From positions 14,635,845 through 14,699,844 of the forward strand of contig OZ020524.1 of assembly GCA_963971425.1 (NCBI GenBank): a stretch of DNA of 64,000 nucleotides, in the 5' to 3' direction. Within the stretch, counting starts at the first letter, position 1; the number at the start of each line of letters is the position of its first letter. Under the pieces are notes generated by a model, which made no database searches, was not told where the DNA came from, and saw only the letters and a program-made list of their open reading frames with translations. Positions 11,601 to 21,687 of this stretch are shown one piece after another. The stretch is from Bryoerythrophyllum caledonicum (lineage: Eukaryota; Streptophyta; Bryopsida; Pottiales; Pottiaceae). The translations under genes were made by a program, and so were the position numbers.

Positions 11601-11906
11601 AGTAATATACCGTGTAATATACCGTTGGATGCGTGTTTTCAAGACGCTTTCAACGGTATATTACACGTCCAAAAACTCCCAAAAATGAGGGAGTTATGGC
11701 CAGAAACCCCGGGACAACCCGATTTAGGAACAATGCTGACTGTTTCGACAGCGTGGTCCAATTCGAGTGTGGTTTTTTCTTCCGAGTTTTGTACTAGTGT
11801 TAGGATGTGCAGCCTTGAACCTCTCGTACAAGGACGTCTGCCAAAGACAATGCCCAAATCTCATGTCAGCAATGTGCAAAATATACCTCACGAGTATGAA
11901 CAACAA
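11563..11906 (+). repeat. Right arm of the inverted pair around the hairpin array (unit 1)
   Basis: Plus-strand counterpart of 9502-9845. Beyond it a single decayed array monomer (about 11918-11970) precedes unique sequence. Another solitary half-monomer sits at about 7915-7950. Confidence 0.75.
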
Positions 11907-12197
11907 CTATAGAATCTGATGGTGGTTTTCAAAGGACACTGAAATTTTTCAAAACTCGGAAATAACCATTCCTTGTATAAATTTGGTTGCAAGGGCATTT
12001 TTCTTTCTCGTACCTTAGCTCTTCTAAGAAGCACCCAGTTCGTCCTGATTAATCCTTGCATTTCCATGCATAGATCATATTCTTTGGAAGCGTGGAAATA
12101 TGCATGATTTCAATCCTTGCGTTTTGATAGCTTCACTGATTATCACCTTGGTGTTCATAGACTTGAGAGGGAGAGTTTCTAATATTCTATTAAACCG

Positions 12198-13269
12198 ATG
12201 GAGACTAGAGACGTGCATATGGGCTCCTCCTCAAGGGGTGATGGTAACTATATGGCTCTTCAAGTTTTGGAATTTGGGGAAGATCCAGGGTTGAAGACGA
12301 CCGCACTGGCATTACGGAGGTCCTTGCGTGGGACTTCTTACGTCGTCCTACAGAAGTCCACTTACAAGGACACTCTCGTTACTGGCAATGGTGAGGACCG
12401 CAAAGAGAGTTTTGCTGAGTTGGTGAGTAAGTGCACAGACGCGGTACAGAAGAAGAAGGTCTCATGTCAGACCAATTTCAATCGACTATTGGCAGTTGCC
12501 AATCCGGCCAATGGCAAAGGCTTCTTCAAAGAGGTTTGATCTTTTAAGTTTTCTTATTGACCAGAGTCCAATTCGTTGTTTCTTATATTTTTTATTTCCA
12601 AATTAATTTGAATATATACCAAATTGACACAAGACTTTGTGTGTCTTTTGTTTAGGTGTTGCACCATTTTGACATTTACCAGTTGAAGCCGGAGATGACA
12701 TCGGAGAAGTTACAACTCTTTTGTACCGCTACGGTGCCATTAAAGTTCAAGGCGCGTTGGTGCAAGTGGTGGAACATGAGCAAGTTGAGCAGGGAGGAGT
12801 ATCACTTCCCAAAATCTCCAGCTTCGGACAGAAGTCTTTGGGGGTAGATCGATAGAGCTGCCTTCTGGGCTGGGGTAAGTTTCCCATATCATCGGATTTT
12901 AGTTAATGTAGATTTTCATTGCTAATATTTTCTTTGTCTAACTTGTTGTTTGGTTGGTTTCAGCTGGAAGACGAATGTGAGAAGAAATTTGTGGAGATTG
13001 TCCAGGAGGACAATATTGTCATCCAGACGGAAGGACTTCCCAATCCCGTGAAAGGGATTGGAGCATGGATCAAATCGTGGTGCATCAGGCTATGGGACAT
13101 AGCGTTTTCTGCCCAATGTATGGAGAAGAAGATTGGATTCACGAAGACCGAGGAGTTCCTAACACAGCCCGAGTGTGAGAGATCAATGAAGAGGGCATTG
13201 CTTTGCTACTTCTGGAGAGAGCTTGTTGCCAAAAGAGCCATGCTCCCGAACAACTTCCGATTCGTTTGA
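12198..13269 (+). pseudogene. Three-exon MULE passenger ORF, unrecognised (unit 1)
   Basis: The proposed exons 12198-12533, 12656-12874 and 12964-13269 are joined by GT-AG introns (exon ends GAG|GTTTGA, GGG|GTAAGT; acceptors TTTGTTTAG and GTTTCAG). All are in phase 0, giving about 286 codons. A TAG at 12845-12847 interrupts exon 2, while the reading on both sides stays in frame. The predicted protein is charged, begins METRDVHMGSSSRGDG, and has Trp- and Cys-containing stretches such as 'WCKWWNMSKLSREEY'. I see no catalytic motif. It lies just upstream of the methyltransferase-like gene on the same strand and may be its 5' part, since the intervening 190 bp look like decayed coding sequence. 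Confidence 0.6.
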
Positions 13270-13455
13270 ATATGTAGACGGATCCCACTGATGTCCAATG
13301 CATCTTCACGGAGGCGTAGTTGCGACGCTTCTCATCACCACTTGAAGTAGTGCCCTTGGTTCTTGGAGTTGAAGGATTCTGATCCTACCCCAGGCAAGGA
13401 GATGTAGCTAAGGTCTCGTTGTGACTCCTTACCCGTCTAAGATGGTGATGACGGG

Positions 13456-15274
13456 ATGCTTCCTGCATCGGTCCCCTCAATGGCTGCGCAATTGGATGTA
13501 GAGTTGTCTCAAAAGGAGAAAGAGGCAGCACCTGCAAAGGCGGCGAAGGTGGCGGCTAAGGCGGCGGAGAAGGAAGCCCTCAGGGTAGAGAAAGAGACCG
13601 CCAAGACACTGAAGAAGGAAGTCAAGGAGAGGAACAAAGAGTTGGCAGCGTTGGTGTTGAGGGAGGGGCCCGAGAAGCTCATGGCTCAATTTAGGGTGGG
13701 TGCATCGCTTGCCATTCCTGTTGCGGTCGCACCATTACAAGGAATTTTGCCCTCAGCCAGTAGCTGGCCCTCAGCACTCATTACAAAAGCCTTTGCAGAT
13801 AGTGTACATGATCCTAGTGATCGAACAAGTTGATTCTTCTGTTGAAGTGTGGGTGATGTGTGAAAGTGCCTTCTCCCTGATGCCTCTCTTTGACGATATC
13901 TCCGAAGATGCTGACTACCCCCCGGTTTGGACCGAGTTGCGACTGTTTGCGAAGGCGCATGCTCGCTCTAGGCTCCGAACCTTGCGTGGAGATCCTTGTG
14001 ATCTTGGTTTGGTGGACATGGTGATCATAGATGTGCTGGAGGGGTTGCCGGTCCCAAGGATTCATTGTGGCACTAAAGTGCCCAGTTGGAACAAGCATCC
14101 AACTCAACTGAATGAGAGAGGCAAGAAGGAATCTCCTTTCATTTACCGTTGTTTTGAGATGGCCAGGGAGCTGCTTCGTGACGGAGCGCTGCTCATTGTG
14201 TTTTATCCGGACTTAAAGTTCATTTTCAATGAACTGTTTCGTTGGGCGATTGGGCAGAGTTCGTCCAGGAGACAAAGTGATTAGCCATTAATGGCTTGCC
14301 ACTCTCGCGCGATGGGCAGCCCACACGCACTTACAAGTGCTTCATGGTGAAGTGTTTTGTAAGAAAGTCCAAGTCAACATCCCATTTTTCTTTCTATGAC
14401 AGGGTGAAGCTAATTCGCGAAGGGATTCAGCTGTCCTCGGATGGTCACTTGACCAATCTTATTACACAATACCCGCCGACAATGAGAAGAACCACCATGG
14501 AGCCATGGCGGAAAGCGCCGGAGAAGTCTTCGAACCTCATGGAGGCTTTGATTGACCTGTGCACCTAGGAGGACGACGTAGTTTTTGATTTGACAACATC
14601 TATCGGTAAGTATTCTTACTAAGGCGAATTGTATTATCCTTCATTGTATTACAACTCTAGTACTAATTATTTTGTTTATCTTGTAAAGGAGCATCAATCA
14701 AGGCTTGCAAGGCTCTAAAGCGCCACATCTTGGCATTGGAGTCTAATCCGGATTTGGTTGAGGGGGTCCTCCGACCCTTCATTCCGAGATCGGTGGAGGT
14801 GGAGTCAACAATGGCACCAGCGCTGCAGGAGGAGTCTCGTAAGCGCTCATTGAAGCTCGATGACGATGAGCAAGAGGTGAGGACGGCTTGCAAGAGAACT
14901 TGTAAGTAAGTTCTCTACTTCTTTGGTGAATTTGTAATTTTATTTCTGACTTTAACAACACAATTGCTTTGGTTTTTTGCAGTTGGTCGAGGTCATTGAT
15001 GGCTTCACCATCAACAACGCGGGCGGGGATGTTGTTAAGGTTGTCAAAGCTGGTTAATAGCCGGCCGCGGACATATGATTTGGCTCCTTGGGATGGTGGT
15101 GTTGCAAATGCGATGGCAACACAATCATCCCTTCCAAGTGTTCCTCGGGCACCCTGTCATAGGTCCATCGCAAGGCAGTTTGTAGACGATGAGGATGATG
15201 GTAGTGGGTCAAACAATAGTGCCCCTTGTTTGGACGAGGATGACTTTGTTGACTTTCCGGCGGAGGACTTGTAA
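13456..15274 (+). pseudogene. Beta-class amino (N4C/N6A) DNA methyltransferase-like gene, broken (unit 1)
   Basis: An N-terminal Lys/Ala/Glu-rich helical segment (13480-13690) precedes a domain with three methyltransferase-like blocks. 'VDMVIIDVLEGLP' at about 14013-14051 resembles motif IV. 'EPWRKAPEKSSNLMEALIDLC' at about 14500-14565 resembles motif X, the usual W-R-K-P-E region. Across the intron 14606-14688 the phase-matched reading 'DDVVFDLTTSIG' plus 'ASIKACKALKRHILALES' resembles motif I. The order IV, then X, then I is that of the beta class. The last exon ends acidic (DEDDFVDFPAEDL). Frame breaks near 13830 and 14290 and a TAG at 14566-14568 inactivate it. Motif IV lacks a clear (D/S)PP(Y/W). 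The family call is inference; substrate is unknown. Confidence 0.6.
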
Positions 15275-15667
15275 TTCTTCTATTTGGATTGTTTTAAAAA
15301 ATTTCTATGGGGCCTACTTTTGTTTGATATCATCTTTGTAATTGTTGGAGTCTTTTTGTGCATATGTCGATGTCCCATCTTATATTAATTAAAACACATC
15401 ATTGGAATGATTTAACACATTACCGAACAACTCTATTCCATTATTCGATCCATCCATAAACCAAGGTATTGTTGTGTACTACATGTAGACAAAACTGAGT
15501 ACTGTATGAAATTCAAAAGAAAATTGTAGTAATTTAGAGAATTCACCACGTCTTTTATAGTACGCTGTCCAACATGAACGTGTTTATGTGCTTCGTACCA
15601 TAGACAATTGTCGGTATTAAACGCTTTTTATTGAAGTATGTCAAATTCTCAATTAAAGGTGGTTCCT

Positions 15668-15775
15668 ACACCACGGGTATCACCTAGGTATGATATGGAT
15701 ATCACCTAGGTATTATATGGATATCGCCATGATATTATATGGGTATCATCTATGTATTGTAAGGGTATGGCCTTC
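15668..15775. repeat. Right subterminal GGTATCAC-type repeats of the MULE
   Basis: Four degenerate copies of GGTATCACCTAGGTAT are interleaved with GATATTATATGG. The LINE right junction (47056/47057) corresponds to position 15740/15741 inside this cluster. Confidence 0.55.
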
Positions 15776-16097
15776 CATTAATCCTTTTAATTTTGAAATT
15801 ATTGGGAGAGTTCCATTCTCAATGAAATAAATACAAATACGACCAATGAGTAATTCAAACCTGTTTCGTTACCCTAACCTAAATACCAAACTCATAAGTG
15901 CCCCTTTCATTTTGAAGAAAAATTGTTGCTCTAAGACCATCAAGTTGTCAACAATTCAGACTTTAATATGTCCAAATATTGTAGAATTTTACATGATTTT
16001 TTACATATGTCAAGATAGACTAAATATAACCTACGGCCATAGGCGTTGCTTTCAAATTTTGTAAAAAAATTGTGGAAAAAAAAACAATAAAATTCAG

Positions 16098-16140
16098 TGC
16101 TCACCGCTCGCCGCTCGCCGCTCACGGCTCACAAGATAGC
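16098..16140. repeat. MULE right terminal inverted repeat
   Basis: Reverse complement of the left terminus: CTCACCGCTCGCCGCTC repeats followed by GCTCACAAGATAGC. The last 8 bp before the target duplication (AATCCTGC) resemble the left end only loosely. Copies are at about 35309-35351 and 47414-47456. Confidence 0.75.
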
Positions 16141-16687
16141 AATCCTGCATGGATAACCAACTCTGGGAGGGTACCCAATGCTGATCGGCCTTGTTCAACT
16201 TTTGAGGTGATGCCACCAATGAAAGGTCAATTGAGGTGGAGCAACCCAAAATTGCATACATCGTGACCCGATGCCAATAATAAGTGGTGTTCTCAAATTT
16301 TGAGTTATTGGTTTTGGGATCACTTCATGCACCATTTCATGCATGTGCCATTTTCATGCACCCTGACATGCACACTCTAGATCGGAATTGGGTGGCCCAT
16401 CGGAATTGGGTGCCTCTACCTTAATCTTAAACCAAGAGAAGTCAAAGTCTGCTGATCTACTCAACGCATGGAAGAAAATGAACTAGTTGATGGACTTCAA
16501 ATAATATAATCTTTCAATCCGTGCGGTCAAATTTTATGAAATTTCGTGAGAATATTACTTAATAAGTCTTAATTGAAATCCTACAATAAAAACTAGAAAT
16601 GAATTTTTTTTGTTTCCTTCTTCATTTATTCCACTAGAATGCAACAATTTGGAAGTGTTTTTGGTGTGAAACAGATATGGTACCTTA

Positions 16688-17169
16688 GAGCATCTGCACG
16701 CCGCTACAGCATCCCGCAAGATGGGGTGGAATTGCTGTGGCGAGGTGGAGGGGAACCCCCACGGCATGCCCAAGAACGGGGGAGCGGGGCGGGGTTTCCC
16801 CGGGATAGGGCCTCGTCGACAGGGAACTGCGGCAGTTCCCCGGGGCCCCGTTTTAATGCCGGCAGCTGGCCACCCACTCACAGCATGCCACGTGGCATGC
16901 CGTGAGTGGCCCGGTCTTTTTTTAAAATTTTTAAATTTAATTTTTTTTGAAAACCAAAAAAAGACACTGGAAAAAAATTTAAAAATTTAAAAATAAAATA
17001 AGATTGAGTTTTATTTTAAAAATCTTTTTAAATTTTAAAAAAAAGAATTGGTGCTCGCCGCACCCTGGCCGCGGGTGCGGGGAGGGGAGGATAACTCCTC
17101 CCCCGTCCTCCTCCCATGGGGTAATCTCCACCTGGCGTGGGAGTTTCCCGGCCAGGGGTGGAGATGCTC
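16688..17169. mobile_element. Harbinger/Tourist-type MITE, 482 bp (unit 1)
   Basis: The ends are GAGCATCTGCAC and GTGGAGATGCTC, near-perfect inverted repeats, with TTA duplicated on both sides (16685-16687, 17170-17172). That is the 3-bp TWA target of PIF/Harbinger elements. The body has GC-rich outer parts with internal palindromes, for example CATGCCACGTGGCATG near 16884-16899, around an A/T-only core. ORFs inside it are accidental. Confidence 0.8.
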
Positions 17170-17172
17170 TTA

Positions 17173-18030
17173 GGGGTTAATCTGGAACTCAAGGCCCTAA
17201 AAATTGCAGTTTTTACAGAATGCACATGATTTGCACCAGAGTTGACAATCGGGTACAGCGCCTTAAAATAGACAAGTAAATAGTCAGACTCTGAAAAGTT
17301 GGGTTGACTAGAGTGCTGATCTGACATGGAATGCCACTCCGGATGGATATGCGGAAAATCGAGGCCGCATCTGGCTGCCATCACTGTCCGTTGCAGTGTC
17401 TTTTATCGACCAAAAGCCACATGAGCTTCAATAATGCTACTTACTGTTGCAAAAAGCTTTCTAGCAATCCAGGATCTACAATACTTAGGGTCTATTAATG
17501 ATGTCGTCATAATGATACGCACATTAAACTCTATGGTTGGTACTGTAAATTTGTAATGGGCAGGTTTACTTCAGTTCAAGGACAGGACAAGTCTGGAAAG
17601 AACATCATCCAAGTTTATCTGTCGGTACTAAATCTAGAACCATCATATGCAATGTCTACTGCAAAGCTAGTGCTCGTGTGCTTTGGAAAATCGAGACCTA
17701 AAAGTCAAACGTGATGAGTTGCTTCGGAATATGAAGCCTCCAGCTGACAGTAGGCCGATCTTCCATCTCGCCACAGTGAATTTGTCTCAACCGTCGATAG
17801 AAGGTTACACAGGCCCTGATTGGACTAATCTGTACGTTACCTGATCCCGCTCCGAAACCCTGGGTTGACCCCAGTGGTGAATGGAATGGTCGCTCATACA
17901 TGCAGAAATTCGGACTTCCGTTGAAGAAATGGCAACCCGAAACGTAAATATCATGACTATTATTTTAGCCTCGGAAAAGGTCAACGGTGGCTCCTGATAA
18001 GCGTGAGTGTGGACCAGTAACAACACGATC
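17173..18030. other. Region upstream of the cysteine-rich gene
   Basis: No supported gene. It is expected to hold the upstream regulatory DNA of the cysteine-rich gene and is duplicated at about 36384-37241 and 48489-49346. Confidence 0.4.
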
Positions 18031-18036
18031 ACTGAT

Positions 18037-18044
18037 CTATTTAA
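18037..18044 (+). promoter_or_regulatory. TATA-like box of the cysteine-rich gene (unit 1)
   Basis: CTATTTAA lies about 105 bp upstream of the ATG and is followed about 30 bp later by a CT-rich leader (CATTCTCATCTCTGCAG), a usual plant core-promoter layout. Copies are at 37248-37255 and 49353-49360. Confidence 0.5.
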
Positions 18045-18147
18045 CGTCGACCCCGGTTCATTGCATTCTCATCTCTGCAGCTCTGCAGCTCAGCAGCATT
18101 CCTGCCTCTCCATCTTCACCGGTTACCTGCGTTCCGAACCAGTAGCG

Positions 18148-19161
18148 ATGGCGAGCTCGCGACGTGTGATGCTCATGGTGGTAGCCACTTTGGTGGTGCT
18201 CTTCGTCGGTAATGTCCCATCTCTAGTCACCAGCTCAACTTGCTCCATTTCTTAGATGTAGTGATATATTGTTCGGAAGCGTCGAAGAAACTAGAGATCA
18301 ACGAGGATTGAATTATGATATACAGTTGATGTTCGCGAGCATGTCTGCATGATTGGGTGCATACTGAAGTGATCACGTGACTAGTCTGTTGTTGAGACCC
18401 TAATGTTTGCTGGTCTCATGGTTTTAGGGAACGCCGATGCGTGGGGATGCCCGTCCGGGTACAAGAACTGCGACCCTCACAAGGAAGGCTGCGAGACCTG
18501 CGTCCTGTACGACGTCAAGAACTGCGGCGACTGCGGCAACGTGTGCAAGGTGGAGTGGAAGGGTGGCGAGGTGACGTGCAAGGATGGCCAGTGCAAGCAG
18601 CAGTGCAAGTACGGTTTCGAGTACGACTGGGCGAAGAAATGCTGCGTCCCAAAGTGCAAAGCCGACACCAAGACCGACGTGAACAACTGCGGCAAGTGCG
18701 GCAACGTGTGCAAGGTGGAGTGGAAGGGTGGCGAGGTGACTTGCAAGGATGGCCAGTGCAAGCAGCAGTGCAAGTACGGTTTCGAGTACGACTGGAATAA
18801 GAAATGCTGCGTCCCCAAGTGCAAAGCCGACACCAAGACCGACGTGAACAACTGCGGCAAGTGCGGCAACGTGTGCAAGGTGGAGTGGAAGGGTGGCGAG
18901 GTGACTTGCAAGGATGGCCAGTGCAAGCAGCAGTGCAAGTACGGTTTCGAGTACGACTGGAATAAGAAATGCTGCGTCCCCAAGTGCAAAGCCGACACCA
19001 AGACCGACGTGAACAACTGCGGCAAGTGCGGCAACGTGTGCAAGGTGGAGTGGAAGGGTGGCGAGGTGACGTGCAAGGATGGCCAGTGCAAGCAGCAGTG
19101 CAAGTACGGTTTCGAGTACGACTGGAAGAAGAAATGCTGCGTCCCCAAGAAGAGGTACTGA
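18148..19161 (+). CDS. Secreted cysteine-rich tandem-repeat protein, STIG1-like, 4 repeats (unit 1)
   Basis: Two exons, 18148-18208 and 18428-19161, are joined by a GT-AG intron (G|GTAATG ... TTTTAG) that restores a Gly codon. The predicted protein is 264 residues. Residues 1-25 are a signal peptide with a strongly hydrophobic core, probably cut after NADA. A short cap (WGCPSGYKNCDP...) precedes four 55-residue repeats, each with nine cysteines in the pattern NCGxCGxVC, TCxxGQC, QQC, KCC, PKC. NCGxCGxxC followed by CxxGxC resembles plant STIG1-type and other secreted Cys-rich modules. The repeats are nearly identical in DNA. The protein is probably extracellular; binding partner or activity unknown. 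The ATG inside the intron at 18403 is rejected as start. Confidence 0.85.
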
Positions 19162-19290
19162 AGATCAGAGATCTAACTGCCTGATGAAATCTTGTCATCT
19201 GTCCCTCGTGAGTTGTTCCTACCAGTAATGTTTACTTCGTTGTGGAGCTTGGTTCTGGCGGTCACGCCCAAGTTCGAAAATAGCAGAGCT

Positions 19291-19410
19291 TCTGATCTTG
19301 TTCTGGGAACATCTTGTTTCCACCTCTTCTGCTCAGTGCTCTTGTTCTGGGAACATCTCGTTTCCACCTCTTCTGCTCTTGTTCTGGAAACATCTTGTTT
19401 CCACCTTCTG
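19291..19410 (+). repeat. Triplicated 3' UTR motif of the cysteine-rich gene
   Basis: Three tandem copies of about 36-45 bp read CTTGTTCTGGGAACATCTTG followed by TTTCCACCTCTTCTG. Each can form a small stem (GGAAACA...TGTTTCC in the third). Copies are at 38337-38456 and 50772-50891. No known RNA element is recognised. Confidence 0.6.
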
Positions 19411-19528
19411 TAGATTATACCACAACAGTGGCGATTGGATGGTCGGAGATGTTTTCATGTGGTAAACACCTAATGGTTTTCTAGAGAGGACCCTGGGTAA
19501 ATCACATGGCTTTGTATCTGGAATTGCA

Positions 19529-19534
19529 AATAAA
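19529..19534 (+). terminator. Candidate polyadenylation signal of the cysteine-rich gene
   Basis: AATAAA lies 368 bp after the stop codon, downstream of the triplicated 3' UTR motif. Equivalent sites are at 38575-38580 and 51010-51015. Confidence 0.4.
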
Positions 19535-19619
19535 GAGCGGTGGTGTGTAATTCGTTGTTTAAGTGCTACATTTGTCAATGTATGATTCCTTCCTTTCATT
19601 CTGATCACGTTTTCATTTC

Positions 19620-20350
19620 AAGAGAATTCATTACCTATGTCACCTTCTTAAATCACTCATCAGATTGTGTTTTTCTGGATTTATTGATTTTTATGTCCCA
19701 CATGATGTTTGTTTGGATGGGTATTATATCCTTTGTAGAAGGTGTCACATCCTCACATTGATTTCCTATCAGAGTATTCGTAAGATGGTATTCGTGAGAT
19801 GGGAAAACGTCATGACTGTGCCAACTTCGAGCCTGCTTGTACCCTGTTCATAAACAAGTTGGCTGGTTGAAAAGTTGGATCGCTTCTTGTGTATGTTTTG
19901 GTATTTGTTGAACTCTTGGGGCAAACCATGCGTTACTTCAGGGCCAAGTTGAACAGTAACTTATGGAGTTTTGTGGTCACCCTCTCATGGCTTGCGTACT
20001 GAAATGCGAAGCCACAGCCATCAGATGGATATCCTCAGAATATTCAACAGTTGCCATTGCTGAAGTCCAAGCTGTCGTTACCTCAGATAATACTTCGAGG
20101 ATGGTTGGGTCCCGGCAAAAGCGATGCCAAAGAGAATGAAATTACAGGTAGACAATTCAGTTGAAAAGAATTTTATTTTATTTTTTTGACACAAGCAAAG
20201 GTAACCTTTACTGCTTGTTGAAAAGAAATTCAGAAGTCCTCTTGAGTGCATAATACCGAAATCTCCCGACAAACTGTTTCCATGCCAGGCTGAGAAGTGT
20301 GTGGACCACCGAGTGATGTTTATAAACTACATAAATAGACAAGAATTCGA
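19620..20350. other. Gene-poor stretch between the cysteine-rich gene and the minus-strand remnant
   Basis: No supported gene. It contains GACACAAGCAAAGGTAACCT at about 20188, a motif also present near 2399. It is duplicated at about 51101-51831. Confidence 0.4.
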
Positions 20351-20356
20351 AATGGG

Positions 20357-21057
20357 TTACACATAGGGCAGAGGATCTGACGGGAACCGGCCAAGGGGGC
20401 TCTTGTTGGTGGACGGCGTTGGCTCTTGAGGACCACGTCCCTCGGCGAACGACACATTCCGGCTATAGTCCAACGGACCCGAGAAGCGGTCGGCCTTCCG
20501 CCGCGGCTTGCCATCTGCACCCAACTCACCCGACGGTTCCACTTCCGGCCGCTTGTGCTGCCCTGTAAACTTAATGGGACCTGAAAAGATGGAGCCTCTG
20601 GAGGCTATTGAGGGTGATGGTGCGTTACTTCACTCGGCTCCCCGAATGTGTCACCCGGTTCCCTTCGTCATGCCACCGTTGCGAAGCGCTGAACCTGAAT
20701 GCTGCCGTGTCGAGGGATGCACCTGGACCAGGCTCGAAACAGAACTCTCGTGGTAAATCTGGTAGGTGGAGCGCATGATCGTGTGCGGGACGTAGCTTTC
20801 AAGTGTGCTCCGGGGCAAATAATCTGTCAGCTCGCAAAGCTGGTCGAGTAATACCAGCTATGCAACCAGAGGACTCCAGCAACAAAATAATATATTCACA
20901 ACCAAGAAATGATCAAGCAGAGAGAAGATCAGTGAAAGACTTGAACACTTTCGTCCCAGGCTTCCAGCACCGTGACCACCGCGCACTGCAGAAAGGTCTC
21001 CATCGATTCCTTGATACTGATGTCCACATCATCCGGTACATCACAGAATAATATCCT
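20357..21057 (-). pseudogene. 3' exons of an unrecognised multi-exon gene (unit 1)
   Basis: Three minus-strand exons fit together in phase: 21057-20949 (after TTTTCACAG), 20823-20695 (after GAGCTGACAG) and 20562-20357 (after TTTACAG), ending at a TAA. The joined reading, about 147 residues, runs from 'RILFCDVPDDVDISIKESME' through 'AWDENYLPRSTLESYVPHT' to a Pro/Ser-rich end 'NKSPLGRFPSDPLPYV'. Codon choice and splice phase argue for a real gene. I do not recognise the product and find no 5' exons before the unit boundary, so it is probably a truncated duplicate. Confidence 0.6.
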
Positions 21058-21189
21058 CTGTGAAAATATAGGCTTGGAACTTTTTTCCAGATAGATCATC
21101 GATATGATATCTGTCGATATTTCTTAAGGGAAGGGTTTAGTGTTTATCAGATCTTTTCACAAACAAGGCGCTTAGCATTTAACAATAAA

Positions 21190-21687
21190 ATGGCTCATGT
21201 GAGGCATTTTTCATCTTATGCTGACCAGATGCAACGGGAAGCAGGCCTTCCCGTCTTGAACTATGGTGAAGTCACACCCAGTGAAATCCTAGATCTAATC
21301 ATCAGGCGCTTTCCATCGAAGAGTCAGATATTTGGAGAGCAGATCTGTCAAGCATCTGAAGTGCCTTTTTCATATCCCTGCCTGTCCGGGAAACTGAGCT
21401 TGAATGACATGCTACATAGTTGTCTTCAAACTCTAGCCAGACAGTATGGTACGAGAATCTTCTTCTTGACAAGTTACAGGTGCGAGAATGGCAGGGAAGT
21501 GGAGACGGGTTTGGATGATTCTGGCGACGTGACCAAAACGCTTCAGAGCCTCGCCTTGCAAGGGAGCGTTCACTTTGCGATCACGAAGCTCAGAAAGTCG
21601 CAAGTGCCGGAGCAGACATTGAGCAGATCGTGTCGATTGGCAGCTCACAGATCTCTGCTGTCAATTCCACTTAGCGAGTCATTGTGA
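21190..21687 (+). CDS. Hypothetical protein, 165 residues (unit 1)
   Basis: Intact ORF with a favourable start context (AAAATGGCT), beginning MAHVRHFSSYADQMQREAG. No signal peptide, membrane segment or known motif is visible. It is retained in the second copy with one residue change. It lies just upstream of the minus-strand remnant and ends about 80 bp before the unit boundary. It could be a non-coding by-product. Confidence 0.35.
   Translation: MAHVRHFSSYADQMQREAGLPVLNYGEVTPSEILDLIIRRFPSKSQIFGEQICQASEVPFSYPCLSGKLSLNDMLHSCLQTLARQYGTRIFFLTSYRCENGREVETGLDDSGDVTKTLQSLALQGSVHFAITKLRKSQVPEQTLSRSCRLAAHRSLLSIPLSESL

Larger units (their letters stand above)
4778..16148. mobile_element. MULE (Mutator-like) transposon, 11.4 kb, unit 1
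   Basis: The direct repeat ATGGATAACCA (4767-4777 and 16149-16159) fits the 8-11 bp target duplications of Mutator-like elements. Just inside lie inverted ends sharing GCTATCTTGTGAGC followed by 7-bp tandem copies of GGTGAGC/GGCGAGC. Contents: minus-strand SWIM-type transposase (5518-7695), plus-strand unknown ORF (8078-8859), hairpin array with inverted arms (9502-11906), a spliced ORF (12198-13269) and a methyltransferase-like gene (13456-15274). All the coding sequences are broken, so this copy is not autonomous. Confidence 0.8.
4573..16431. mobile_element. Small TA-flanked element split by the MULE (unit 1)
   Basis: AGGTAGAGGCACCCAATTCCG at the left is matched by its reverse complement ending at 16431, and both sides are flanked by TA. 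At the right end the 'CGGAATTGGGTG' motif is duplicated. Without the MULE and one copy of its target duplication the element would be only about 480 bp, so it was probably a MITE that later received the MULE. The unit 2 counterpart is 24427-35642. Family assignment (Tc1/mariner-like) rests only on the TA flanks. Confidence 0.55.

Noticed and set aside
13700-13830. ATG at 13700 as start of a 194-codon protein
   Set aside because: The preceding frame is better coding sequence up to about 13830; the overlap is explained by a frame break in a pseudogene.
16555-16990. ORFs in the Harbinger-type MITE
   Set aside because: They lie inside a non-coding element with GC-rich palindromes and an A/T core; no motif.
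18403-18427. ATG at 18403 as start of the cysteine-rich protein
   Set aside because: It lies in the intron. Splicing 18208 to 18428 gives a signal peptide and keeps the Gly codon.
18477-19198. Long antisense ORFs (223 and 227 codons) opposite the cysteine-rich repeats, and their counterparts in the other copies
   Set aside because: They are mirror readings of a perfect 165-bp repeat without stops; the sense frame has a signal peptide, intron and conserved cysteines.
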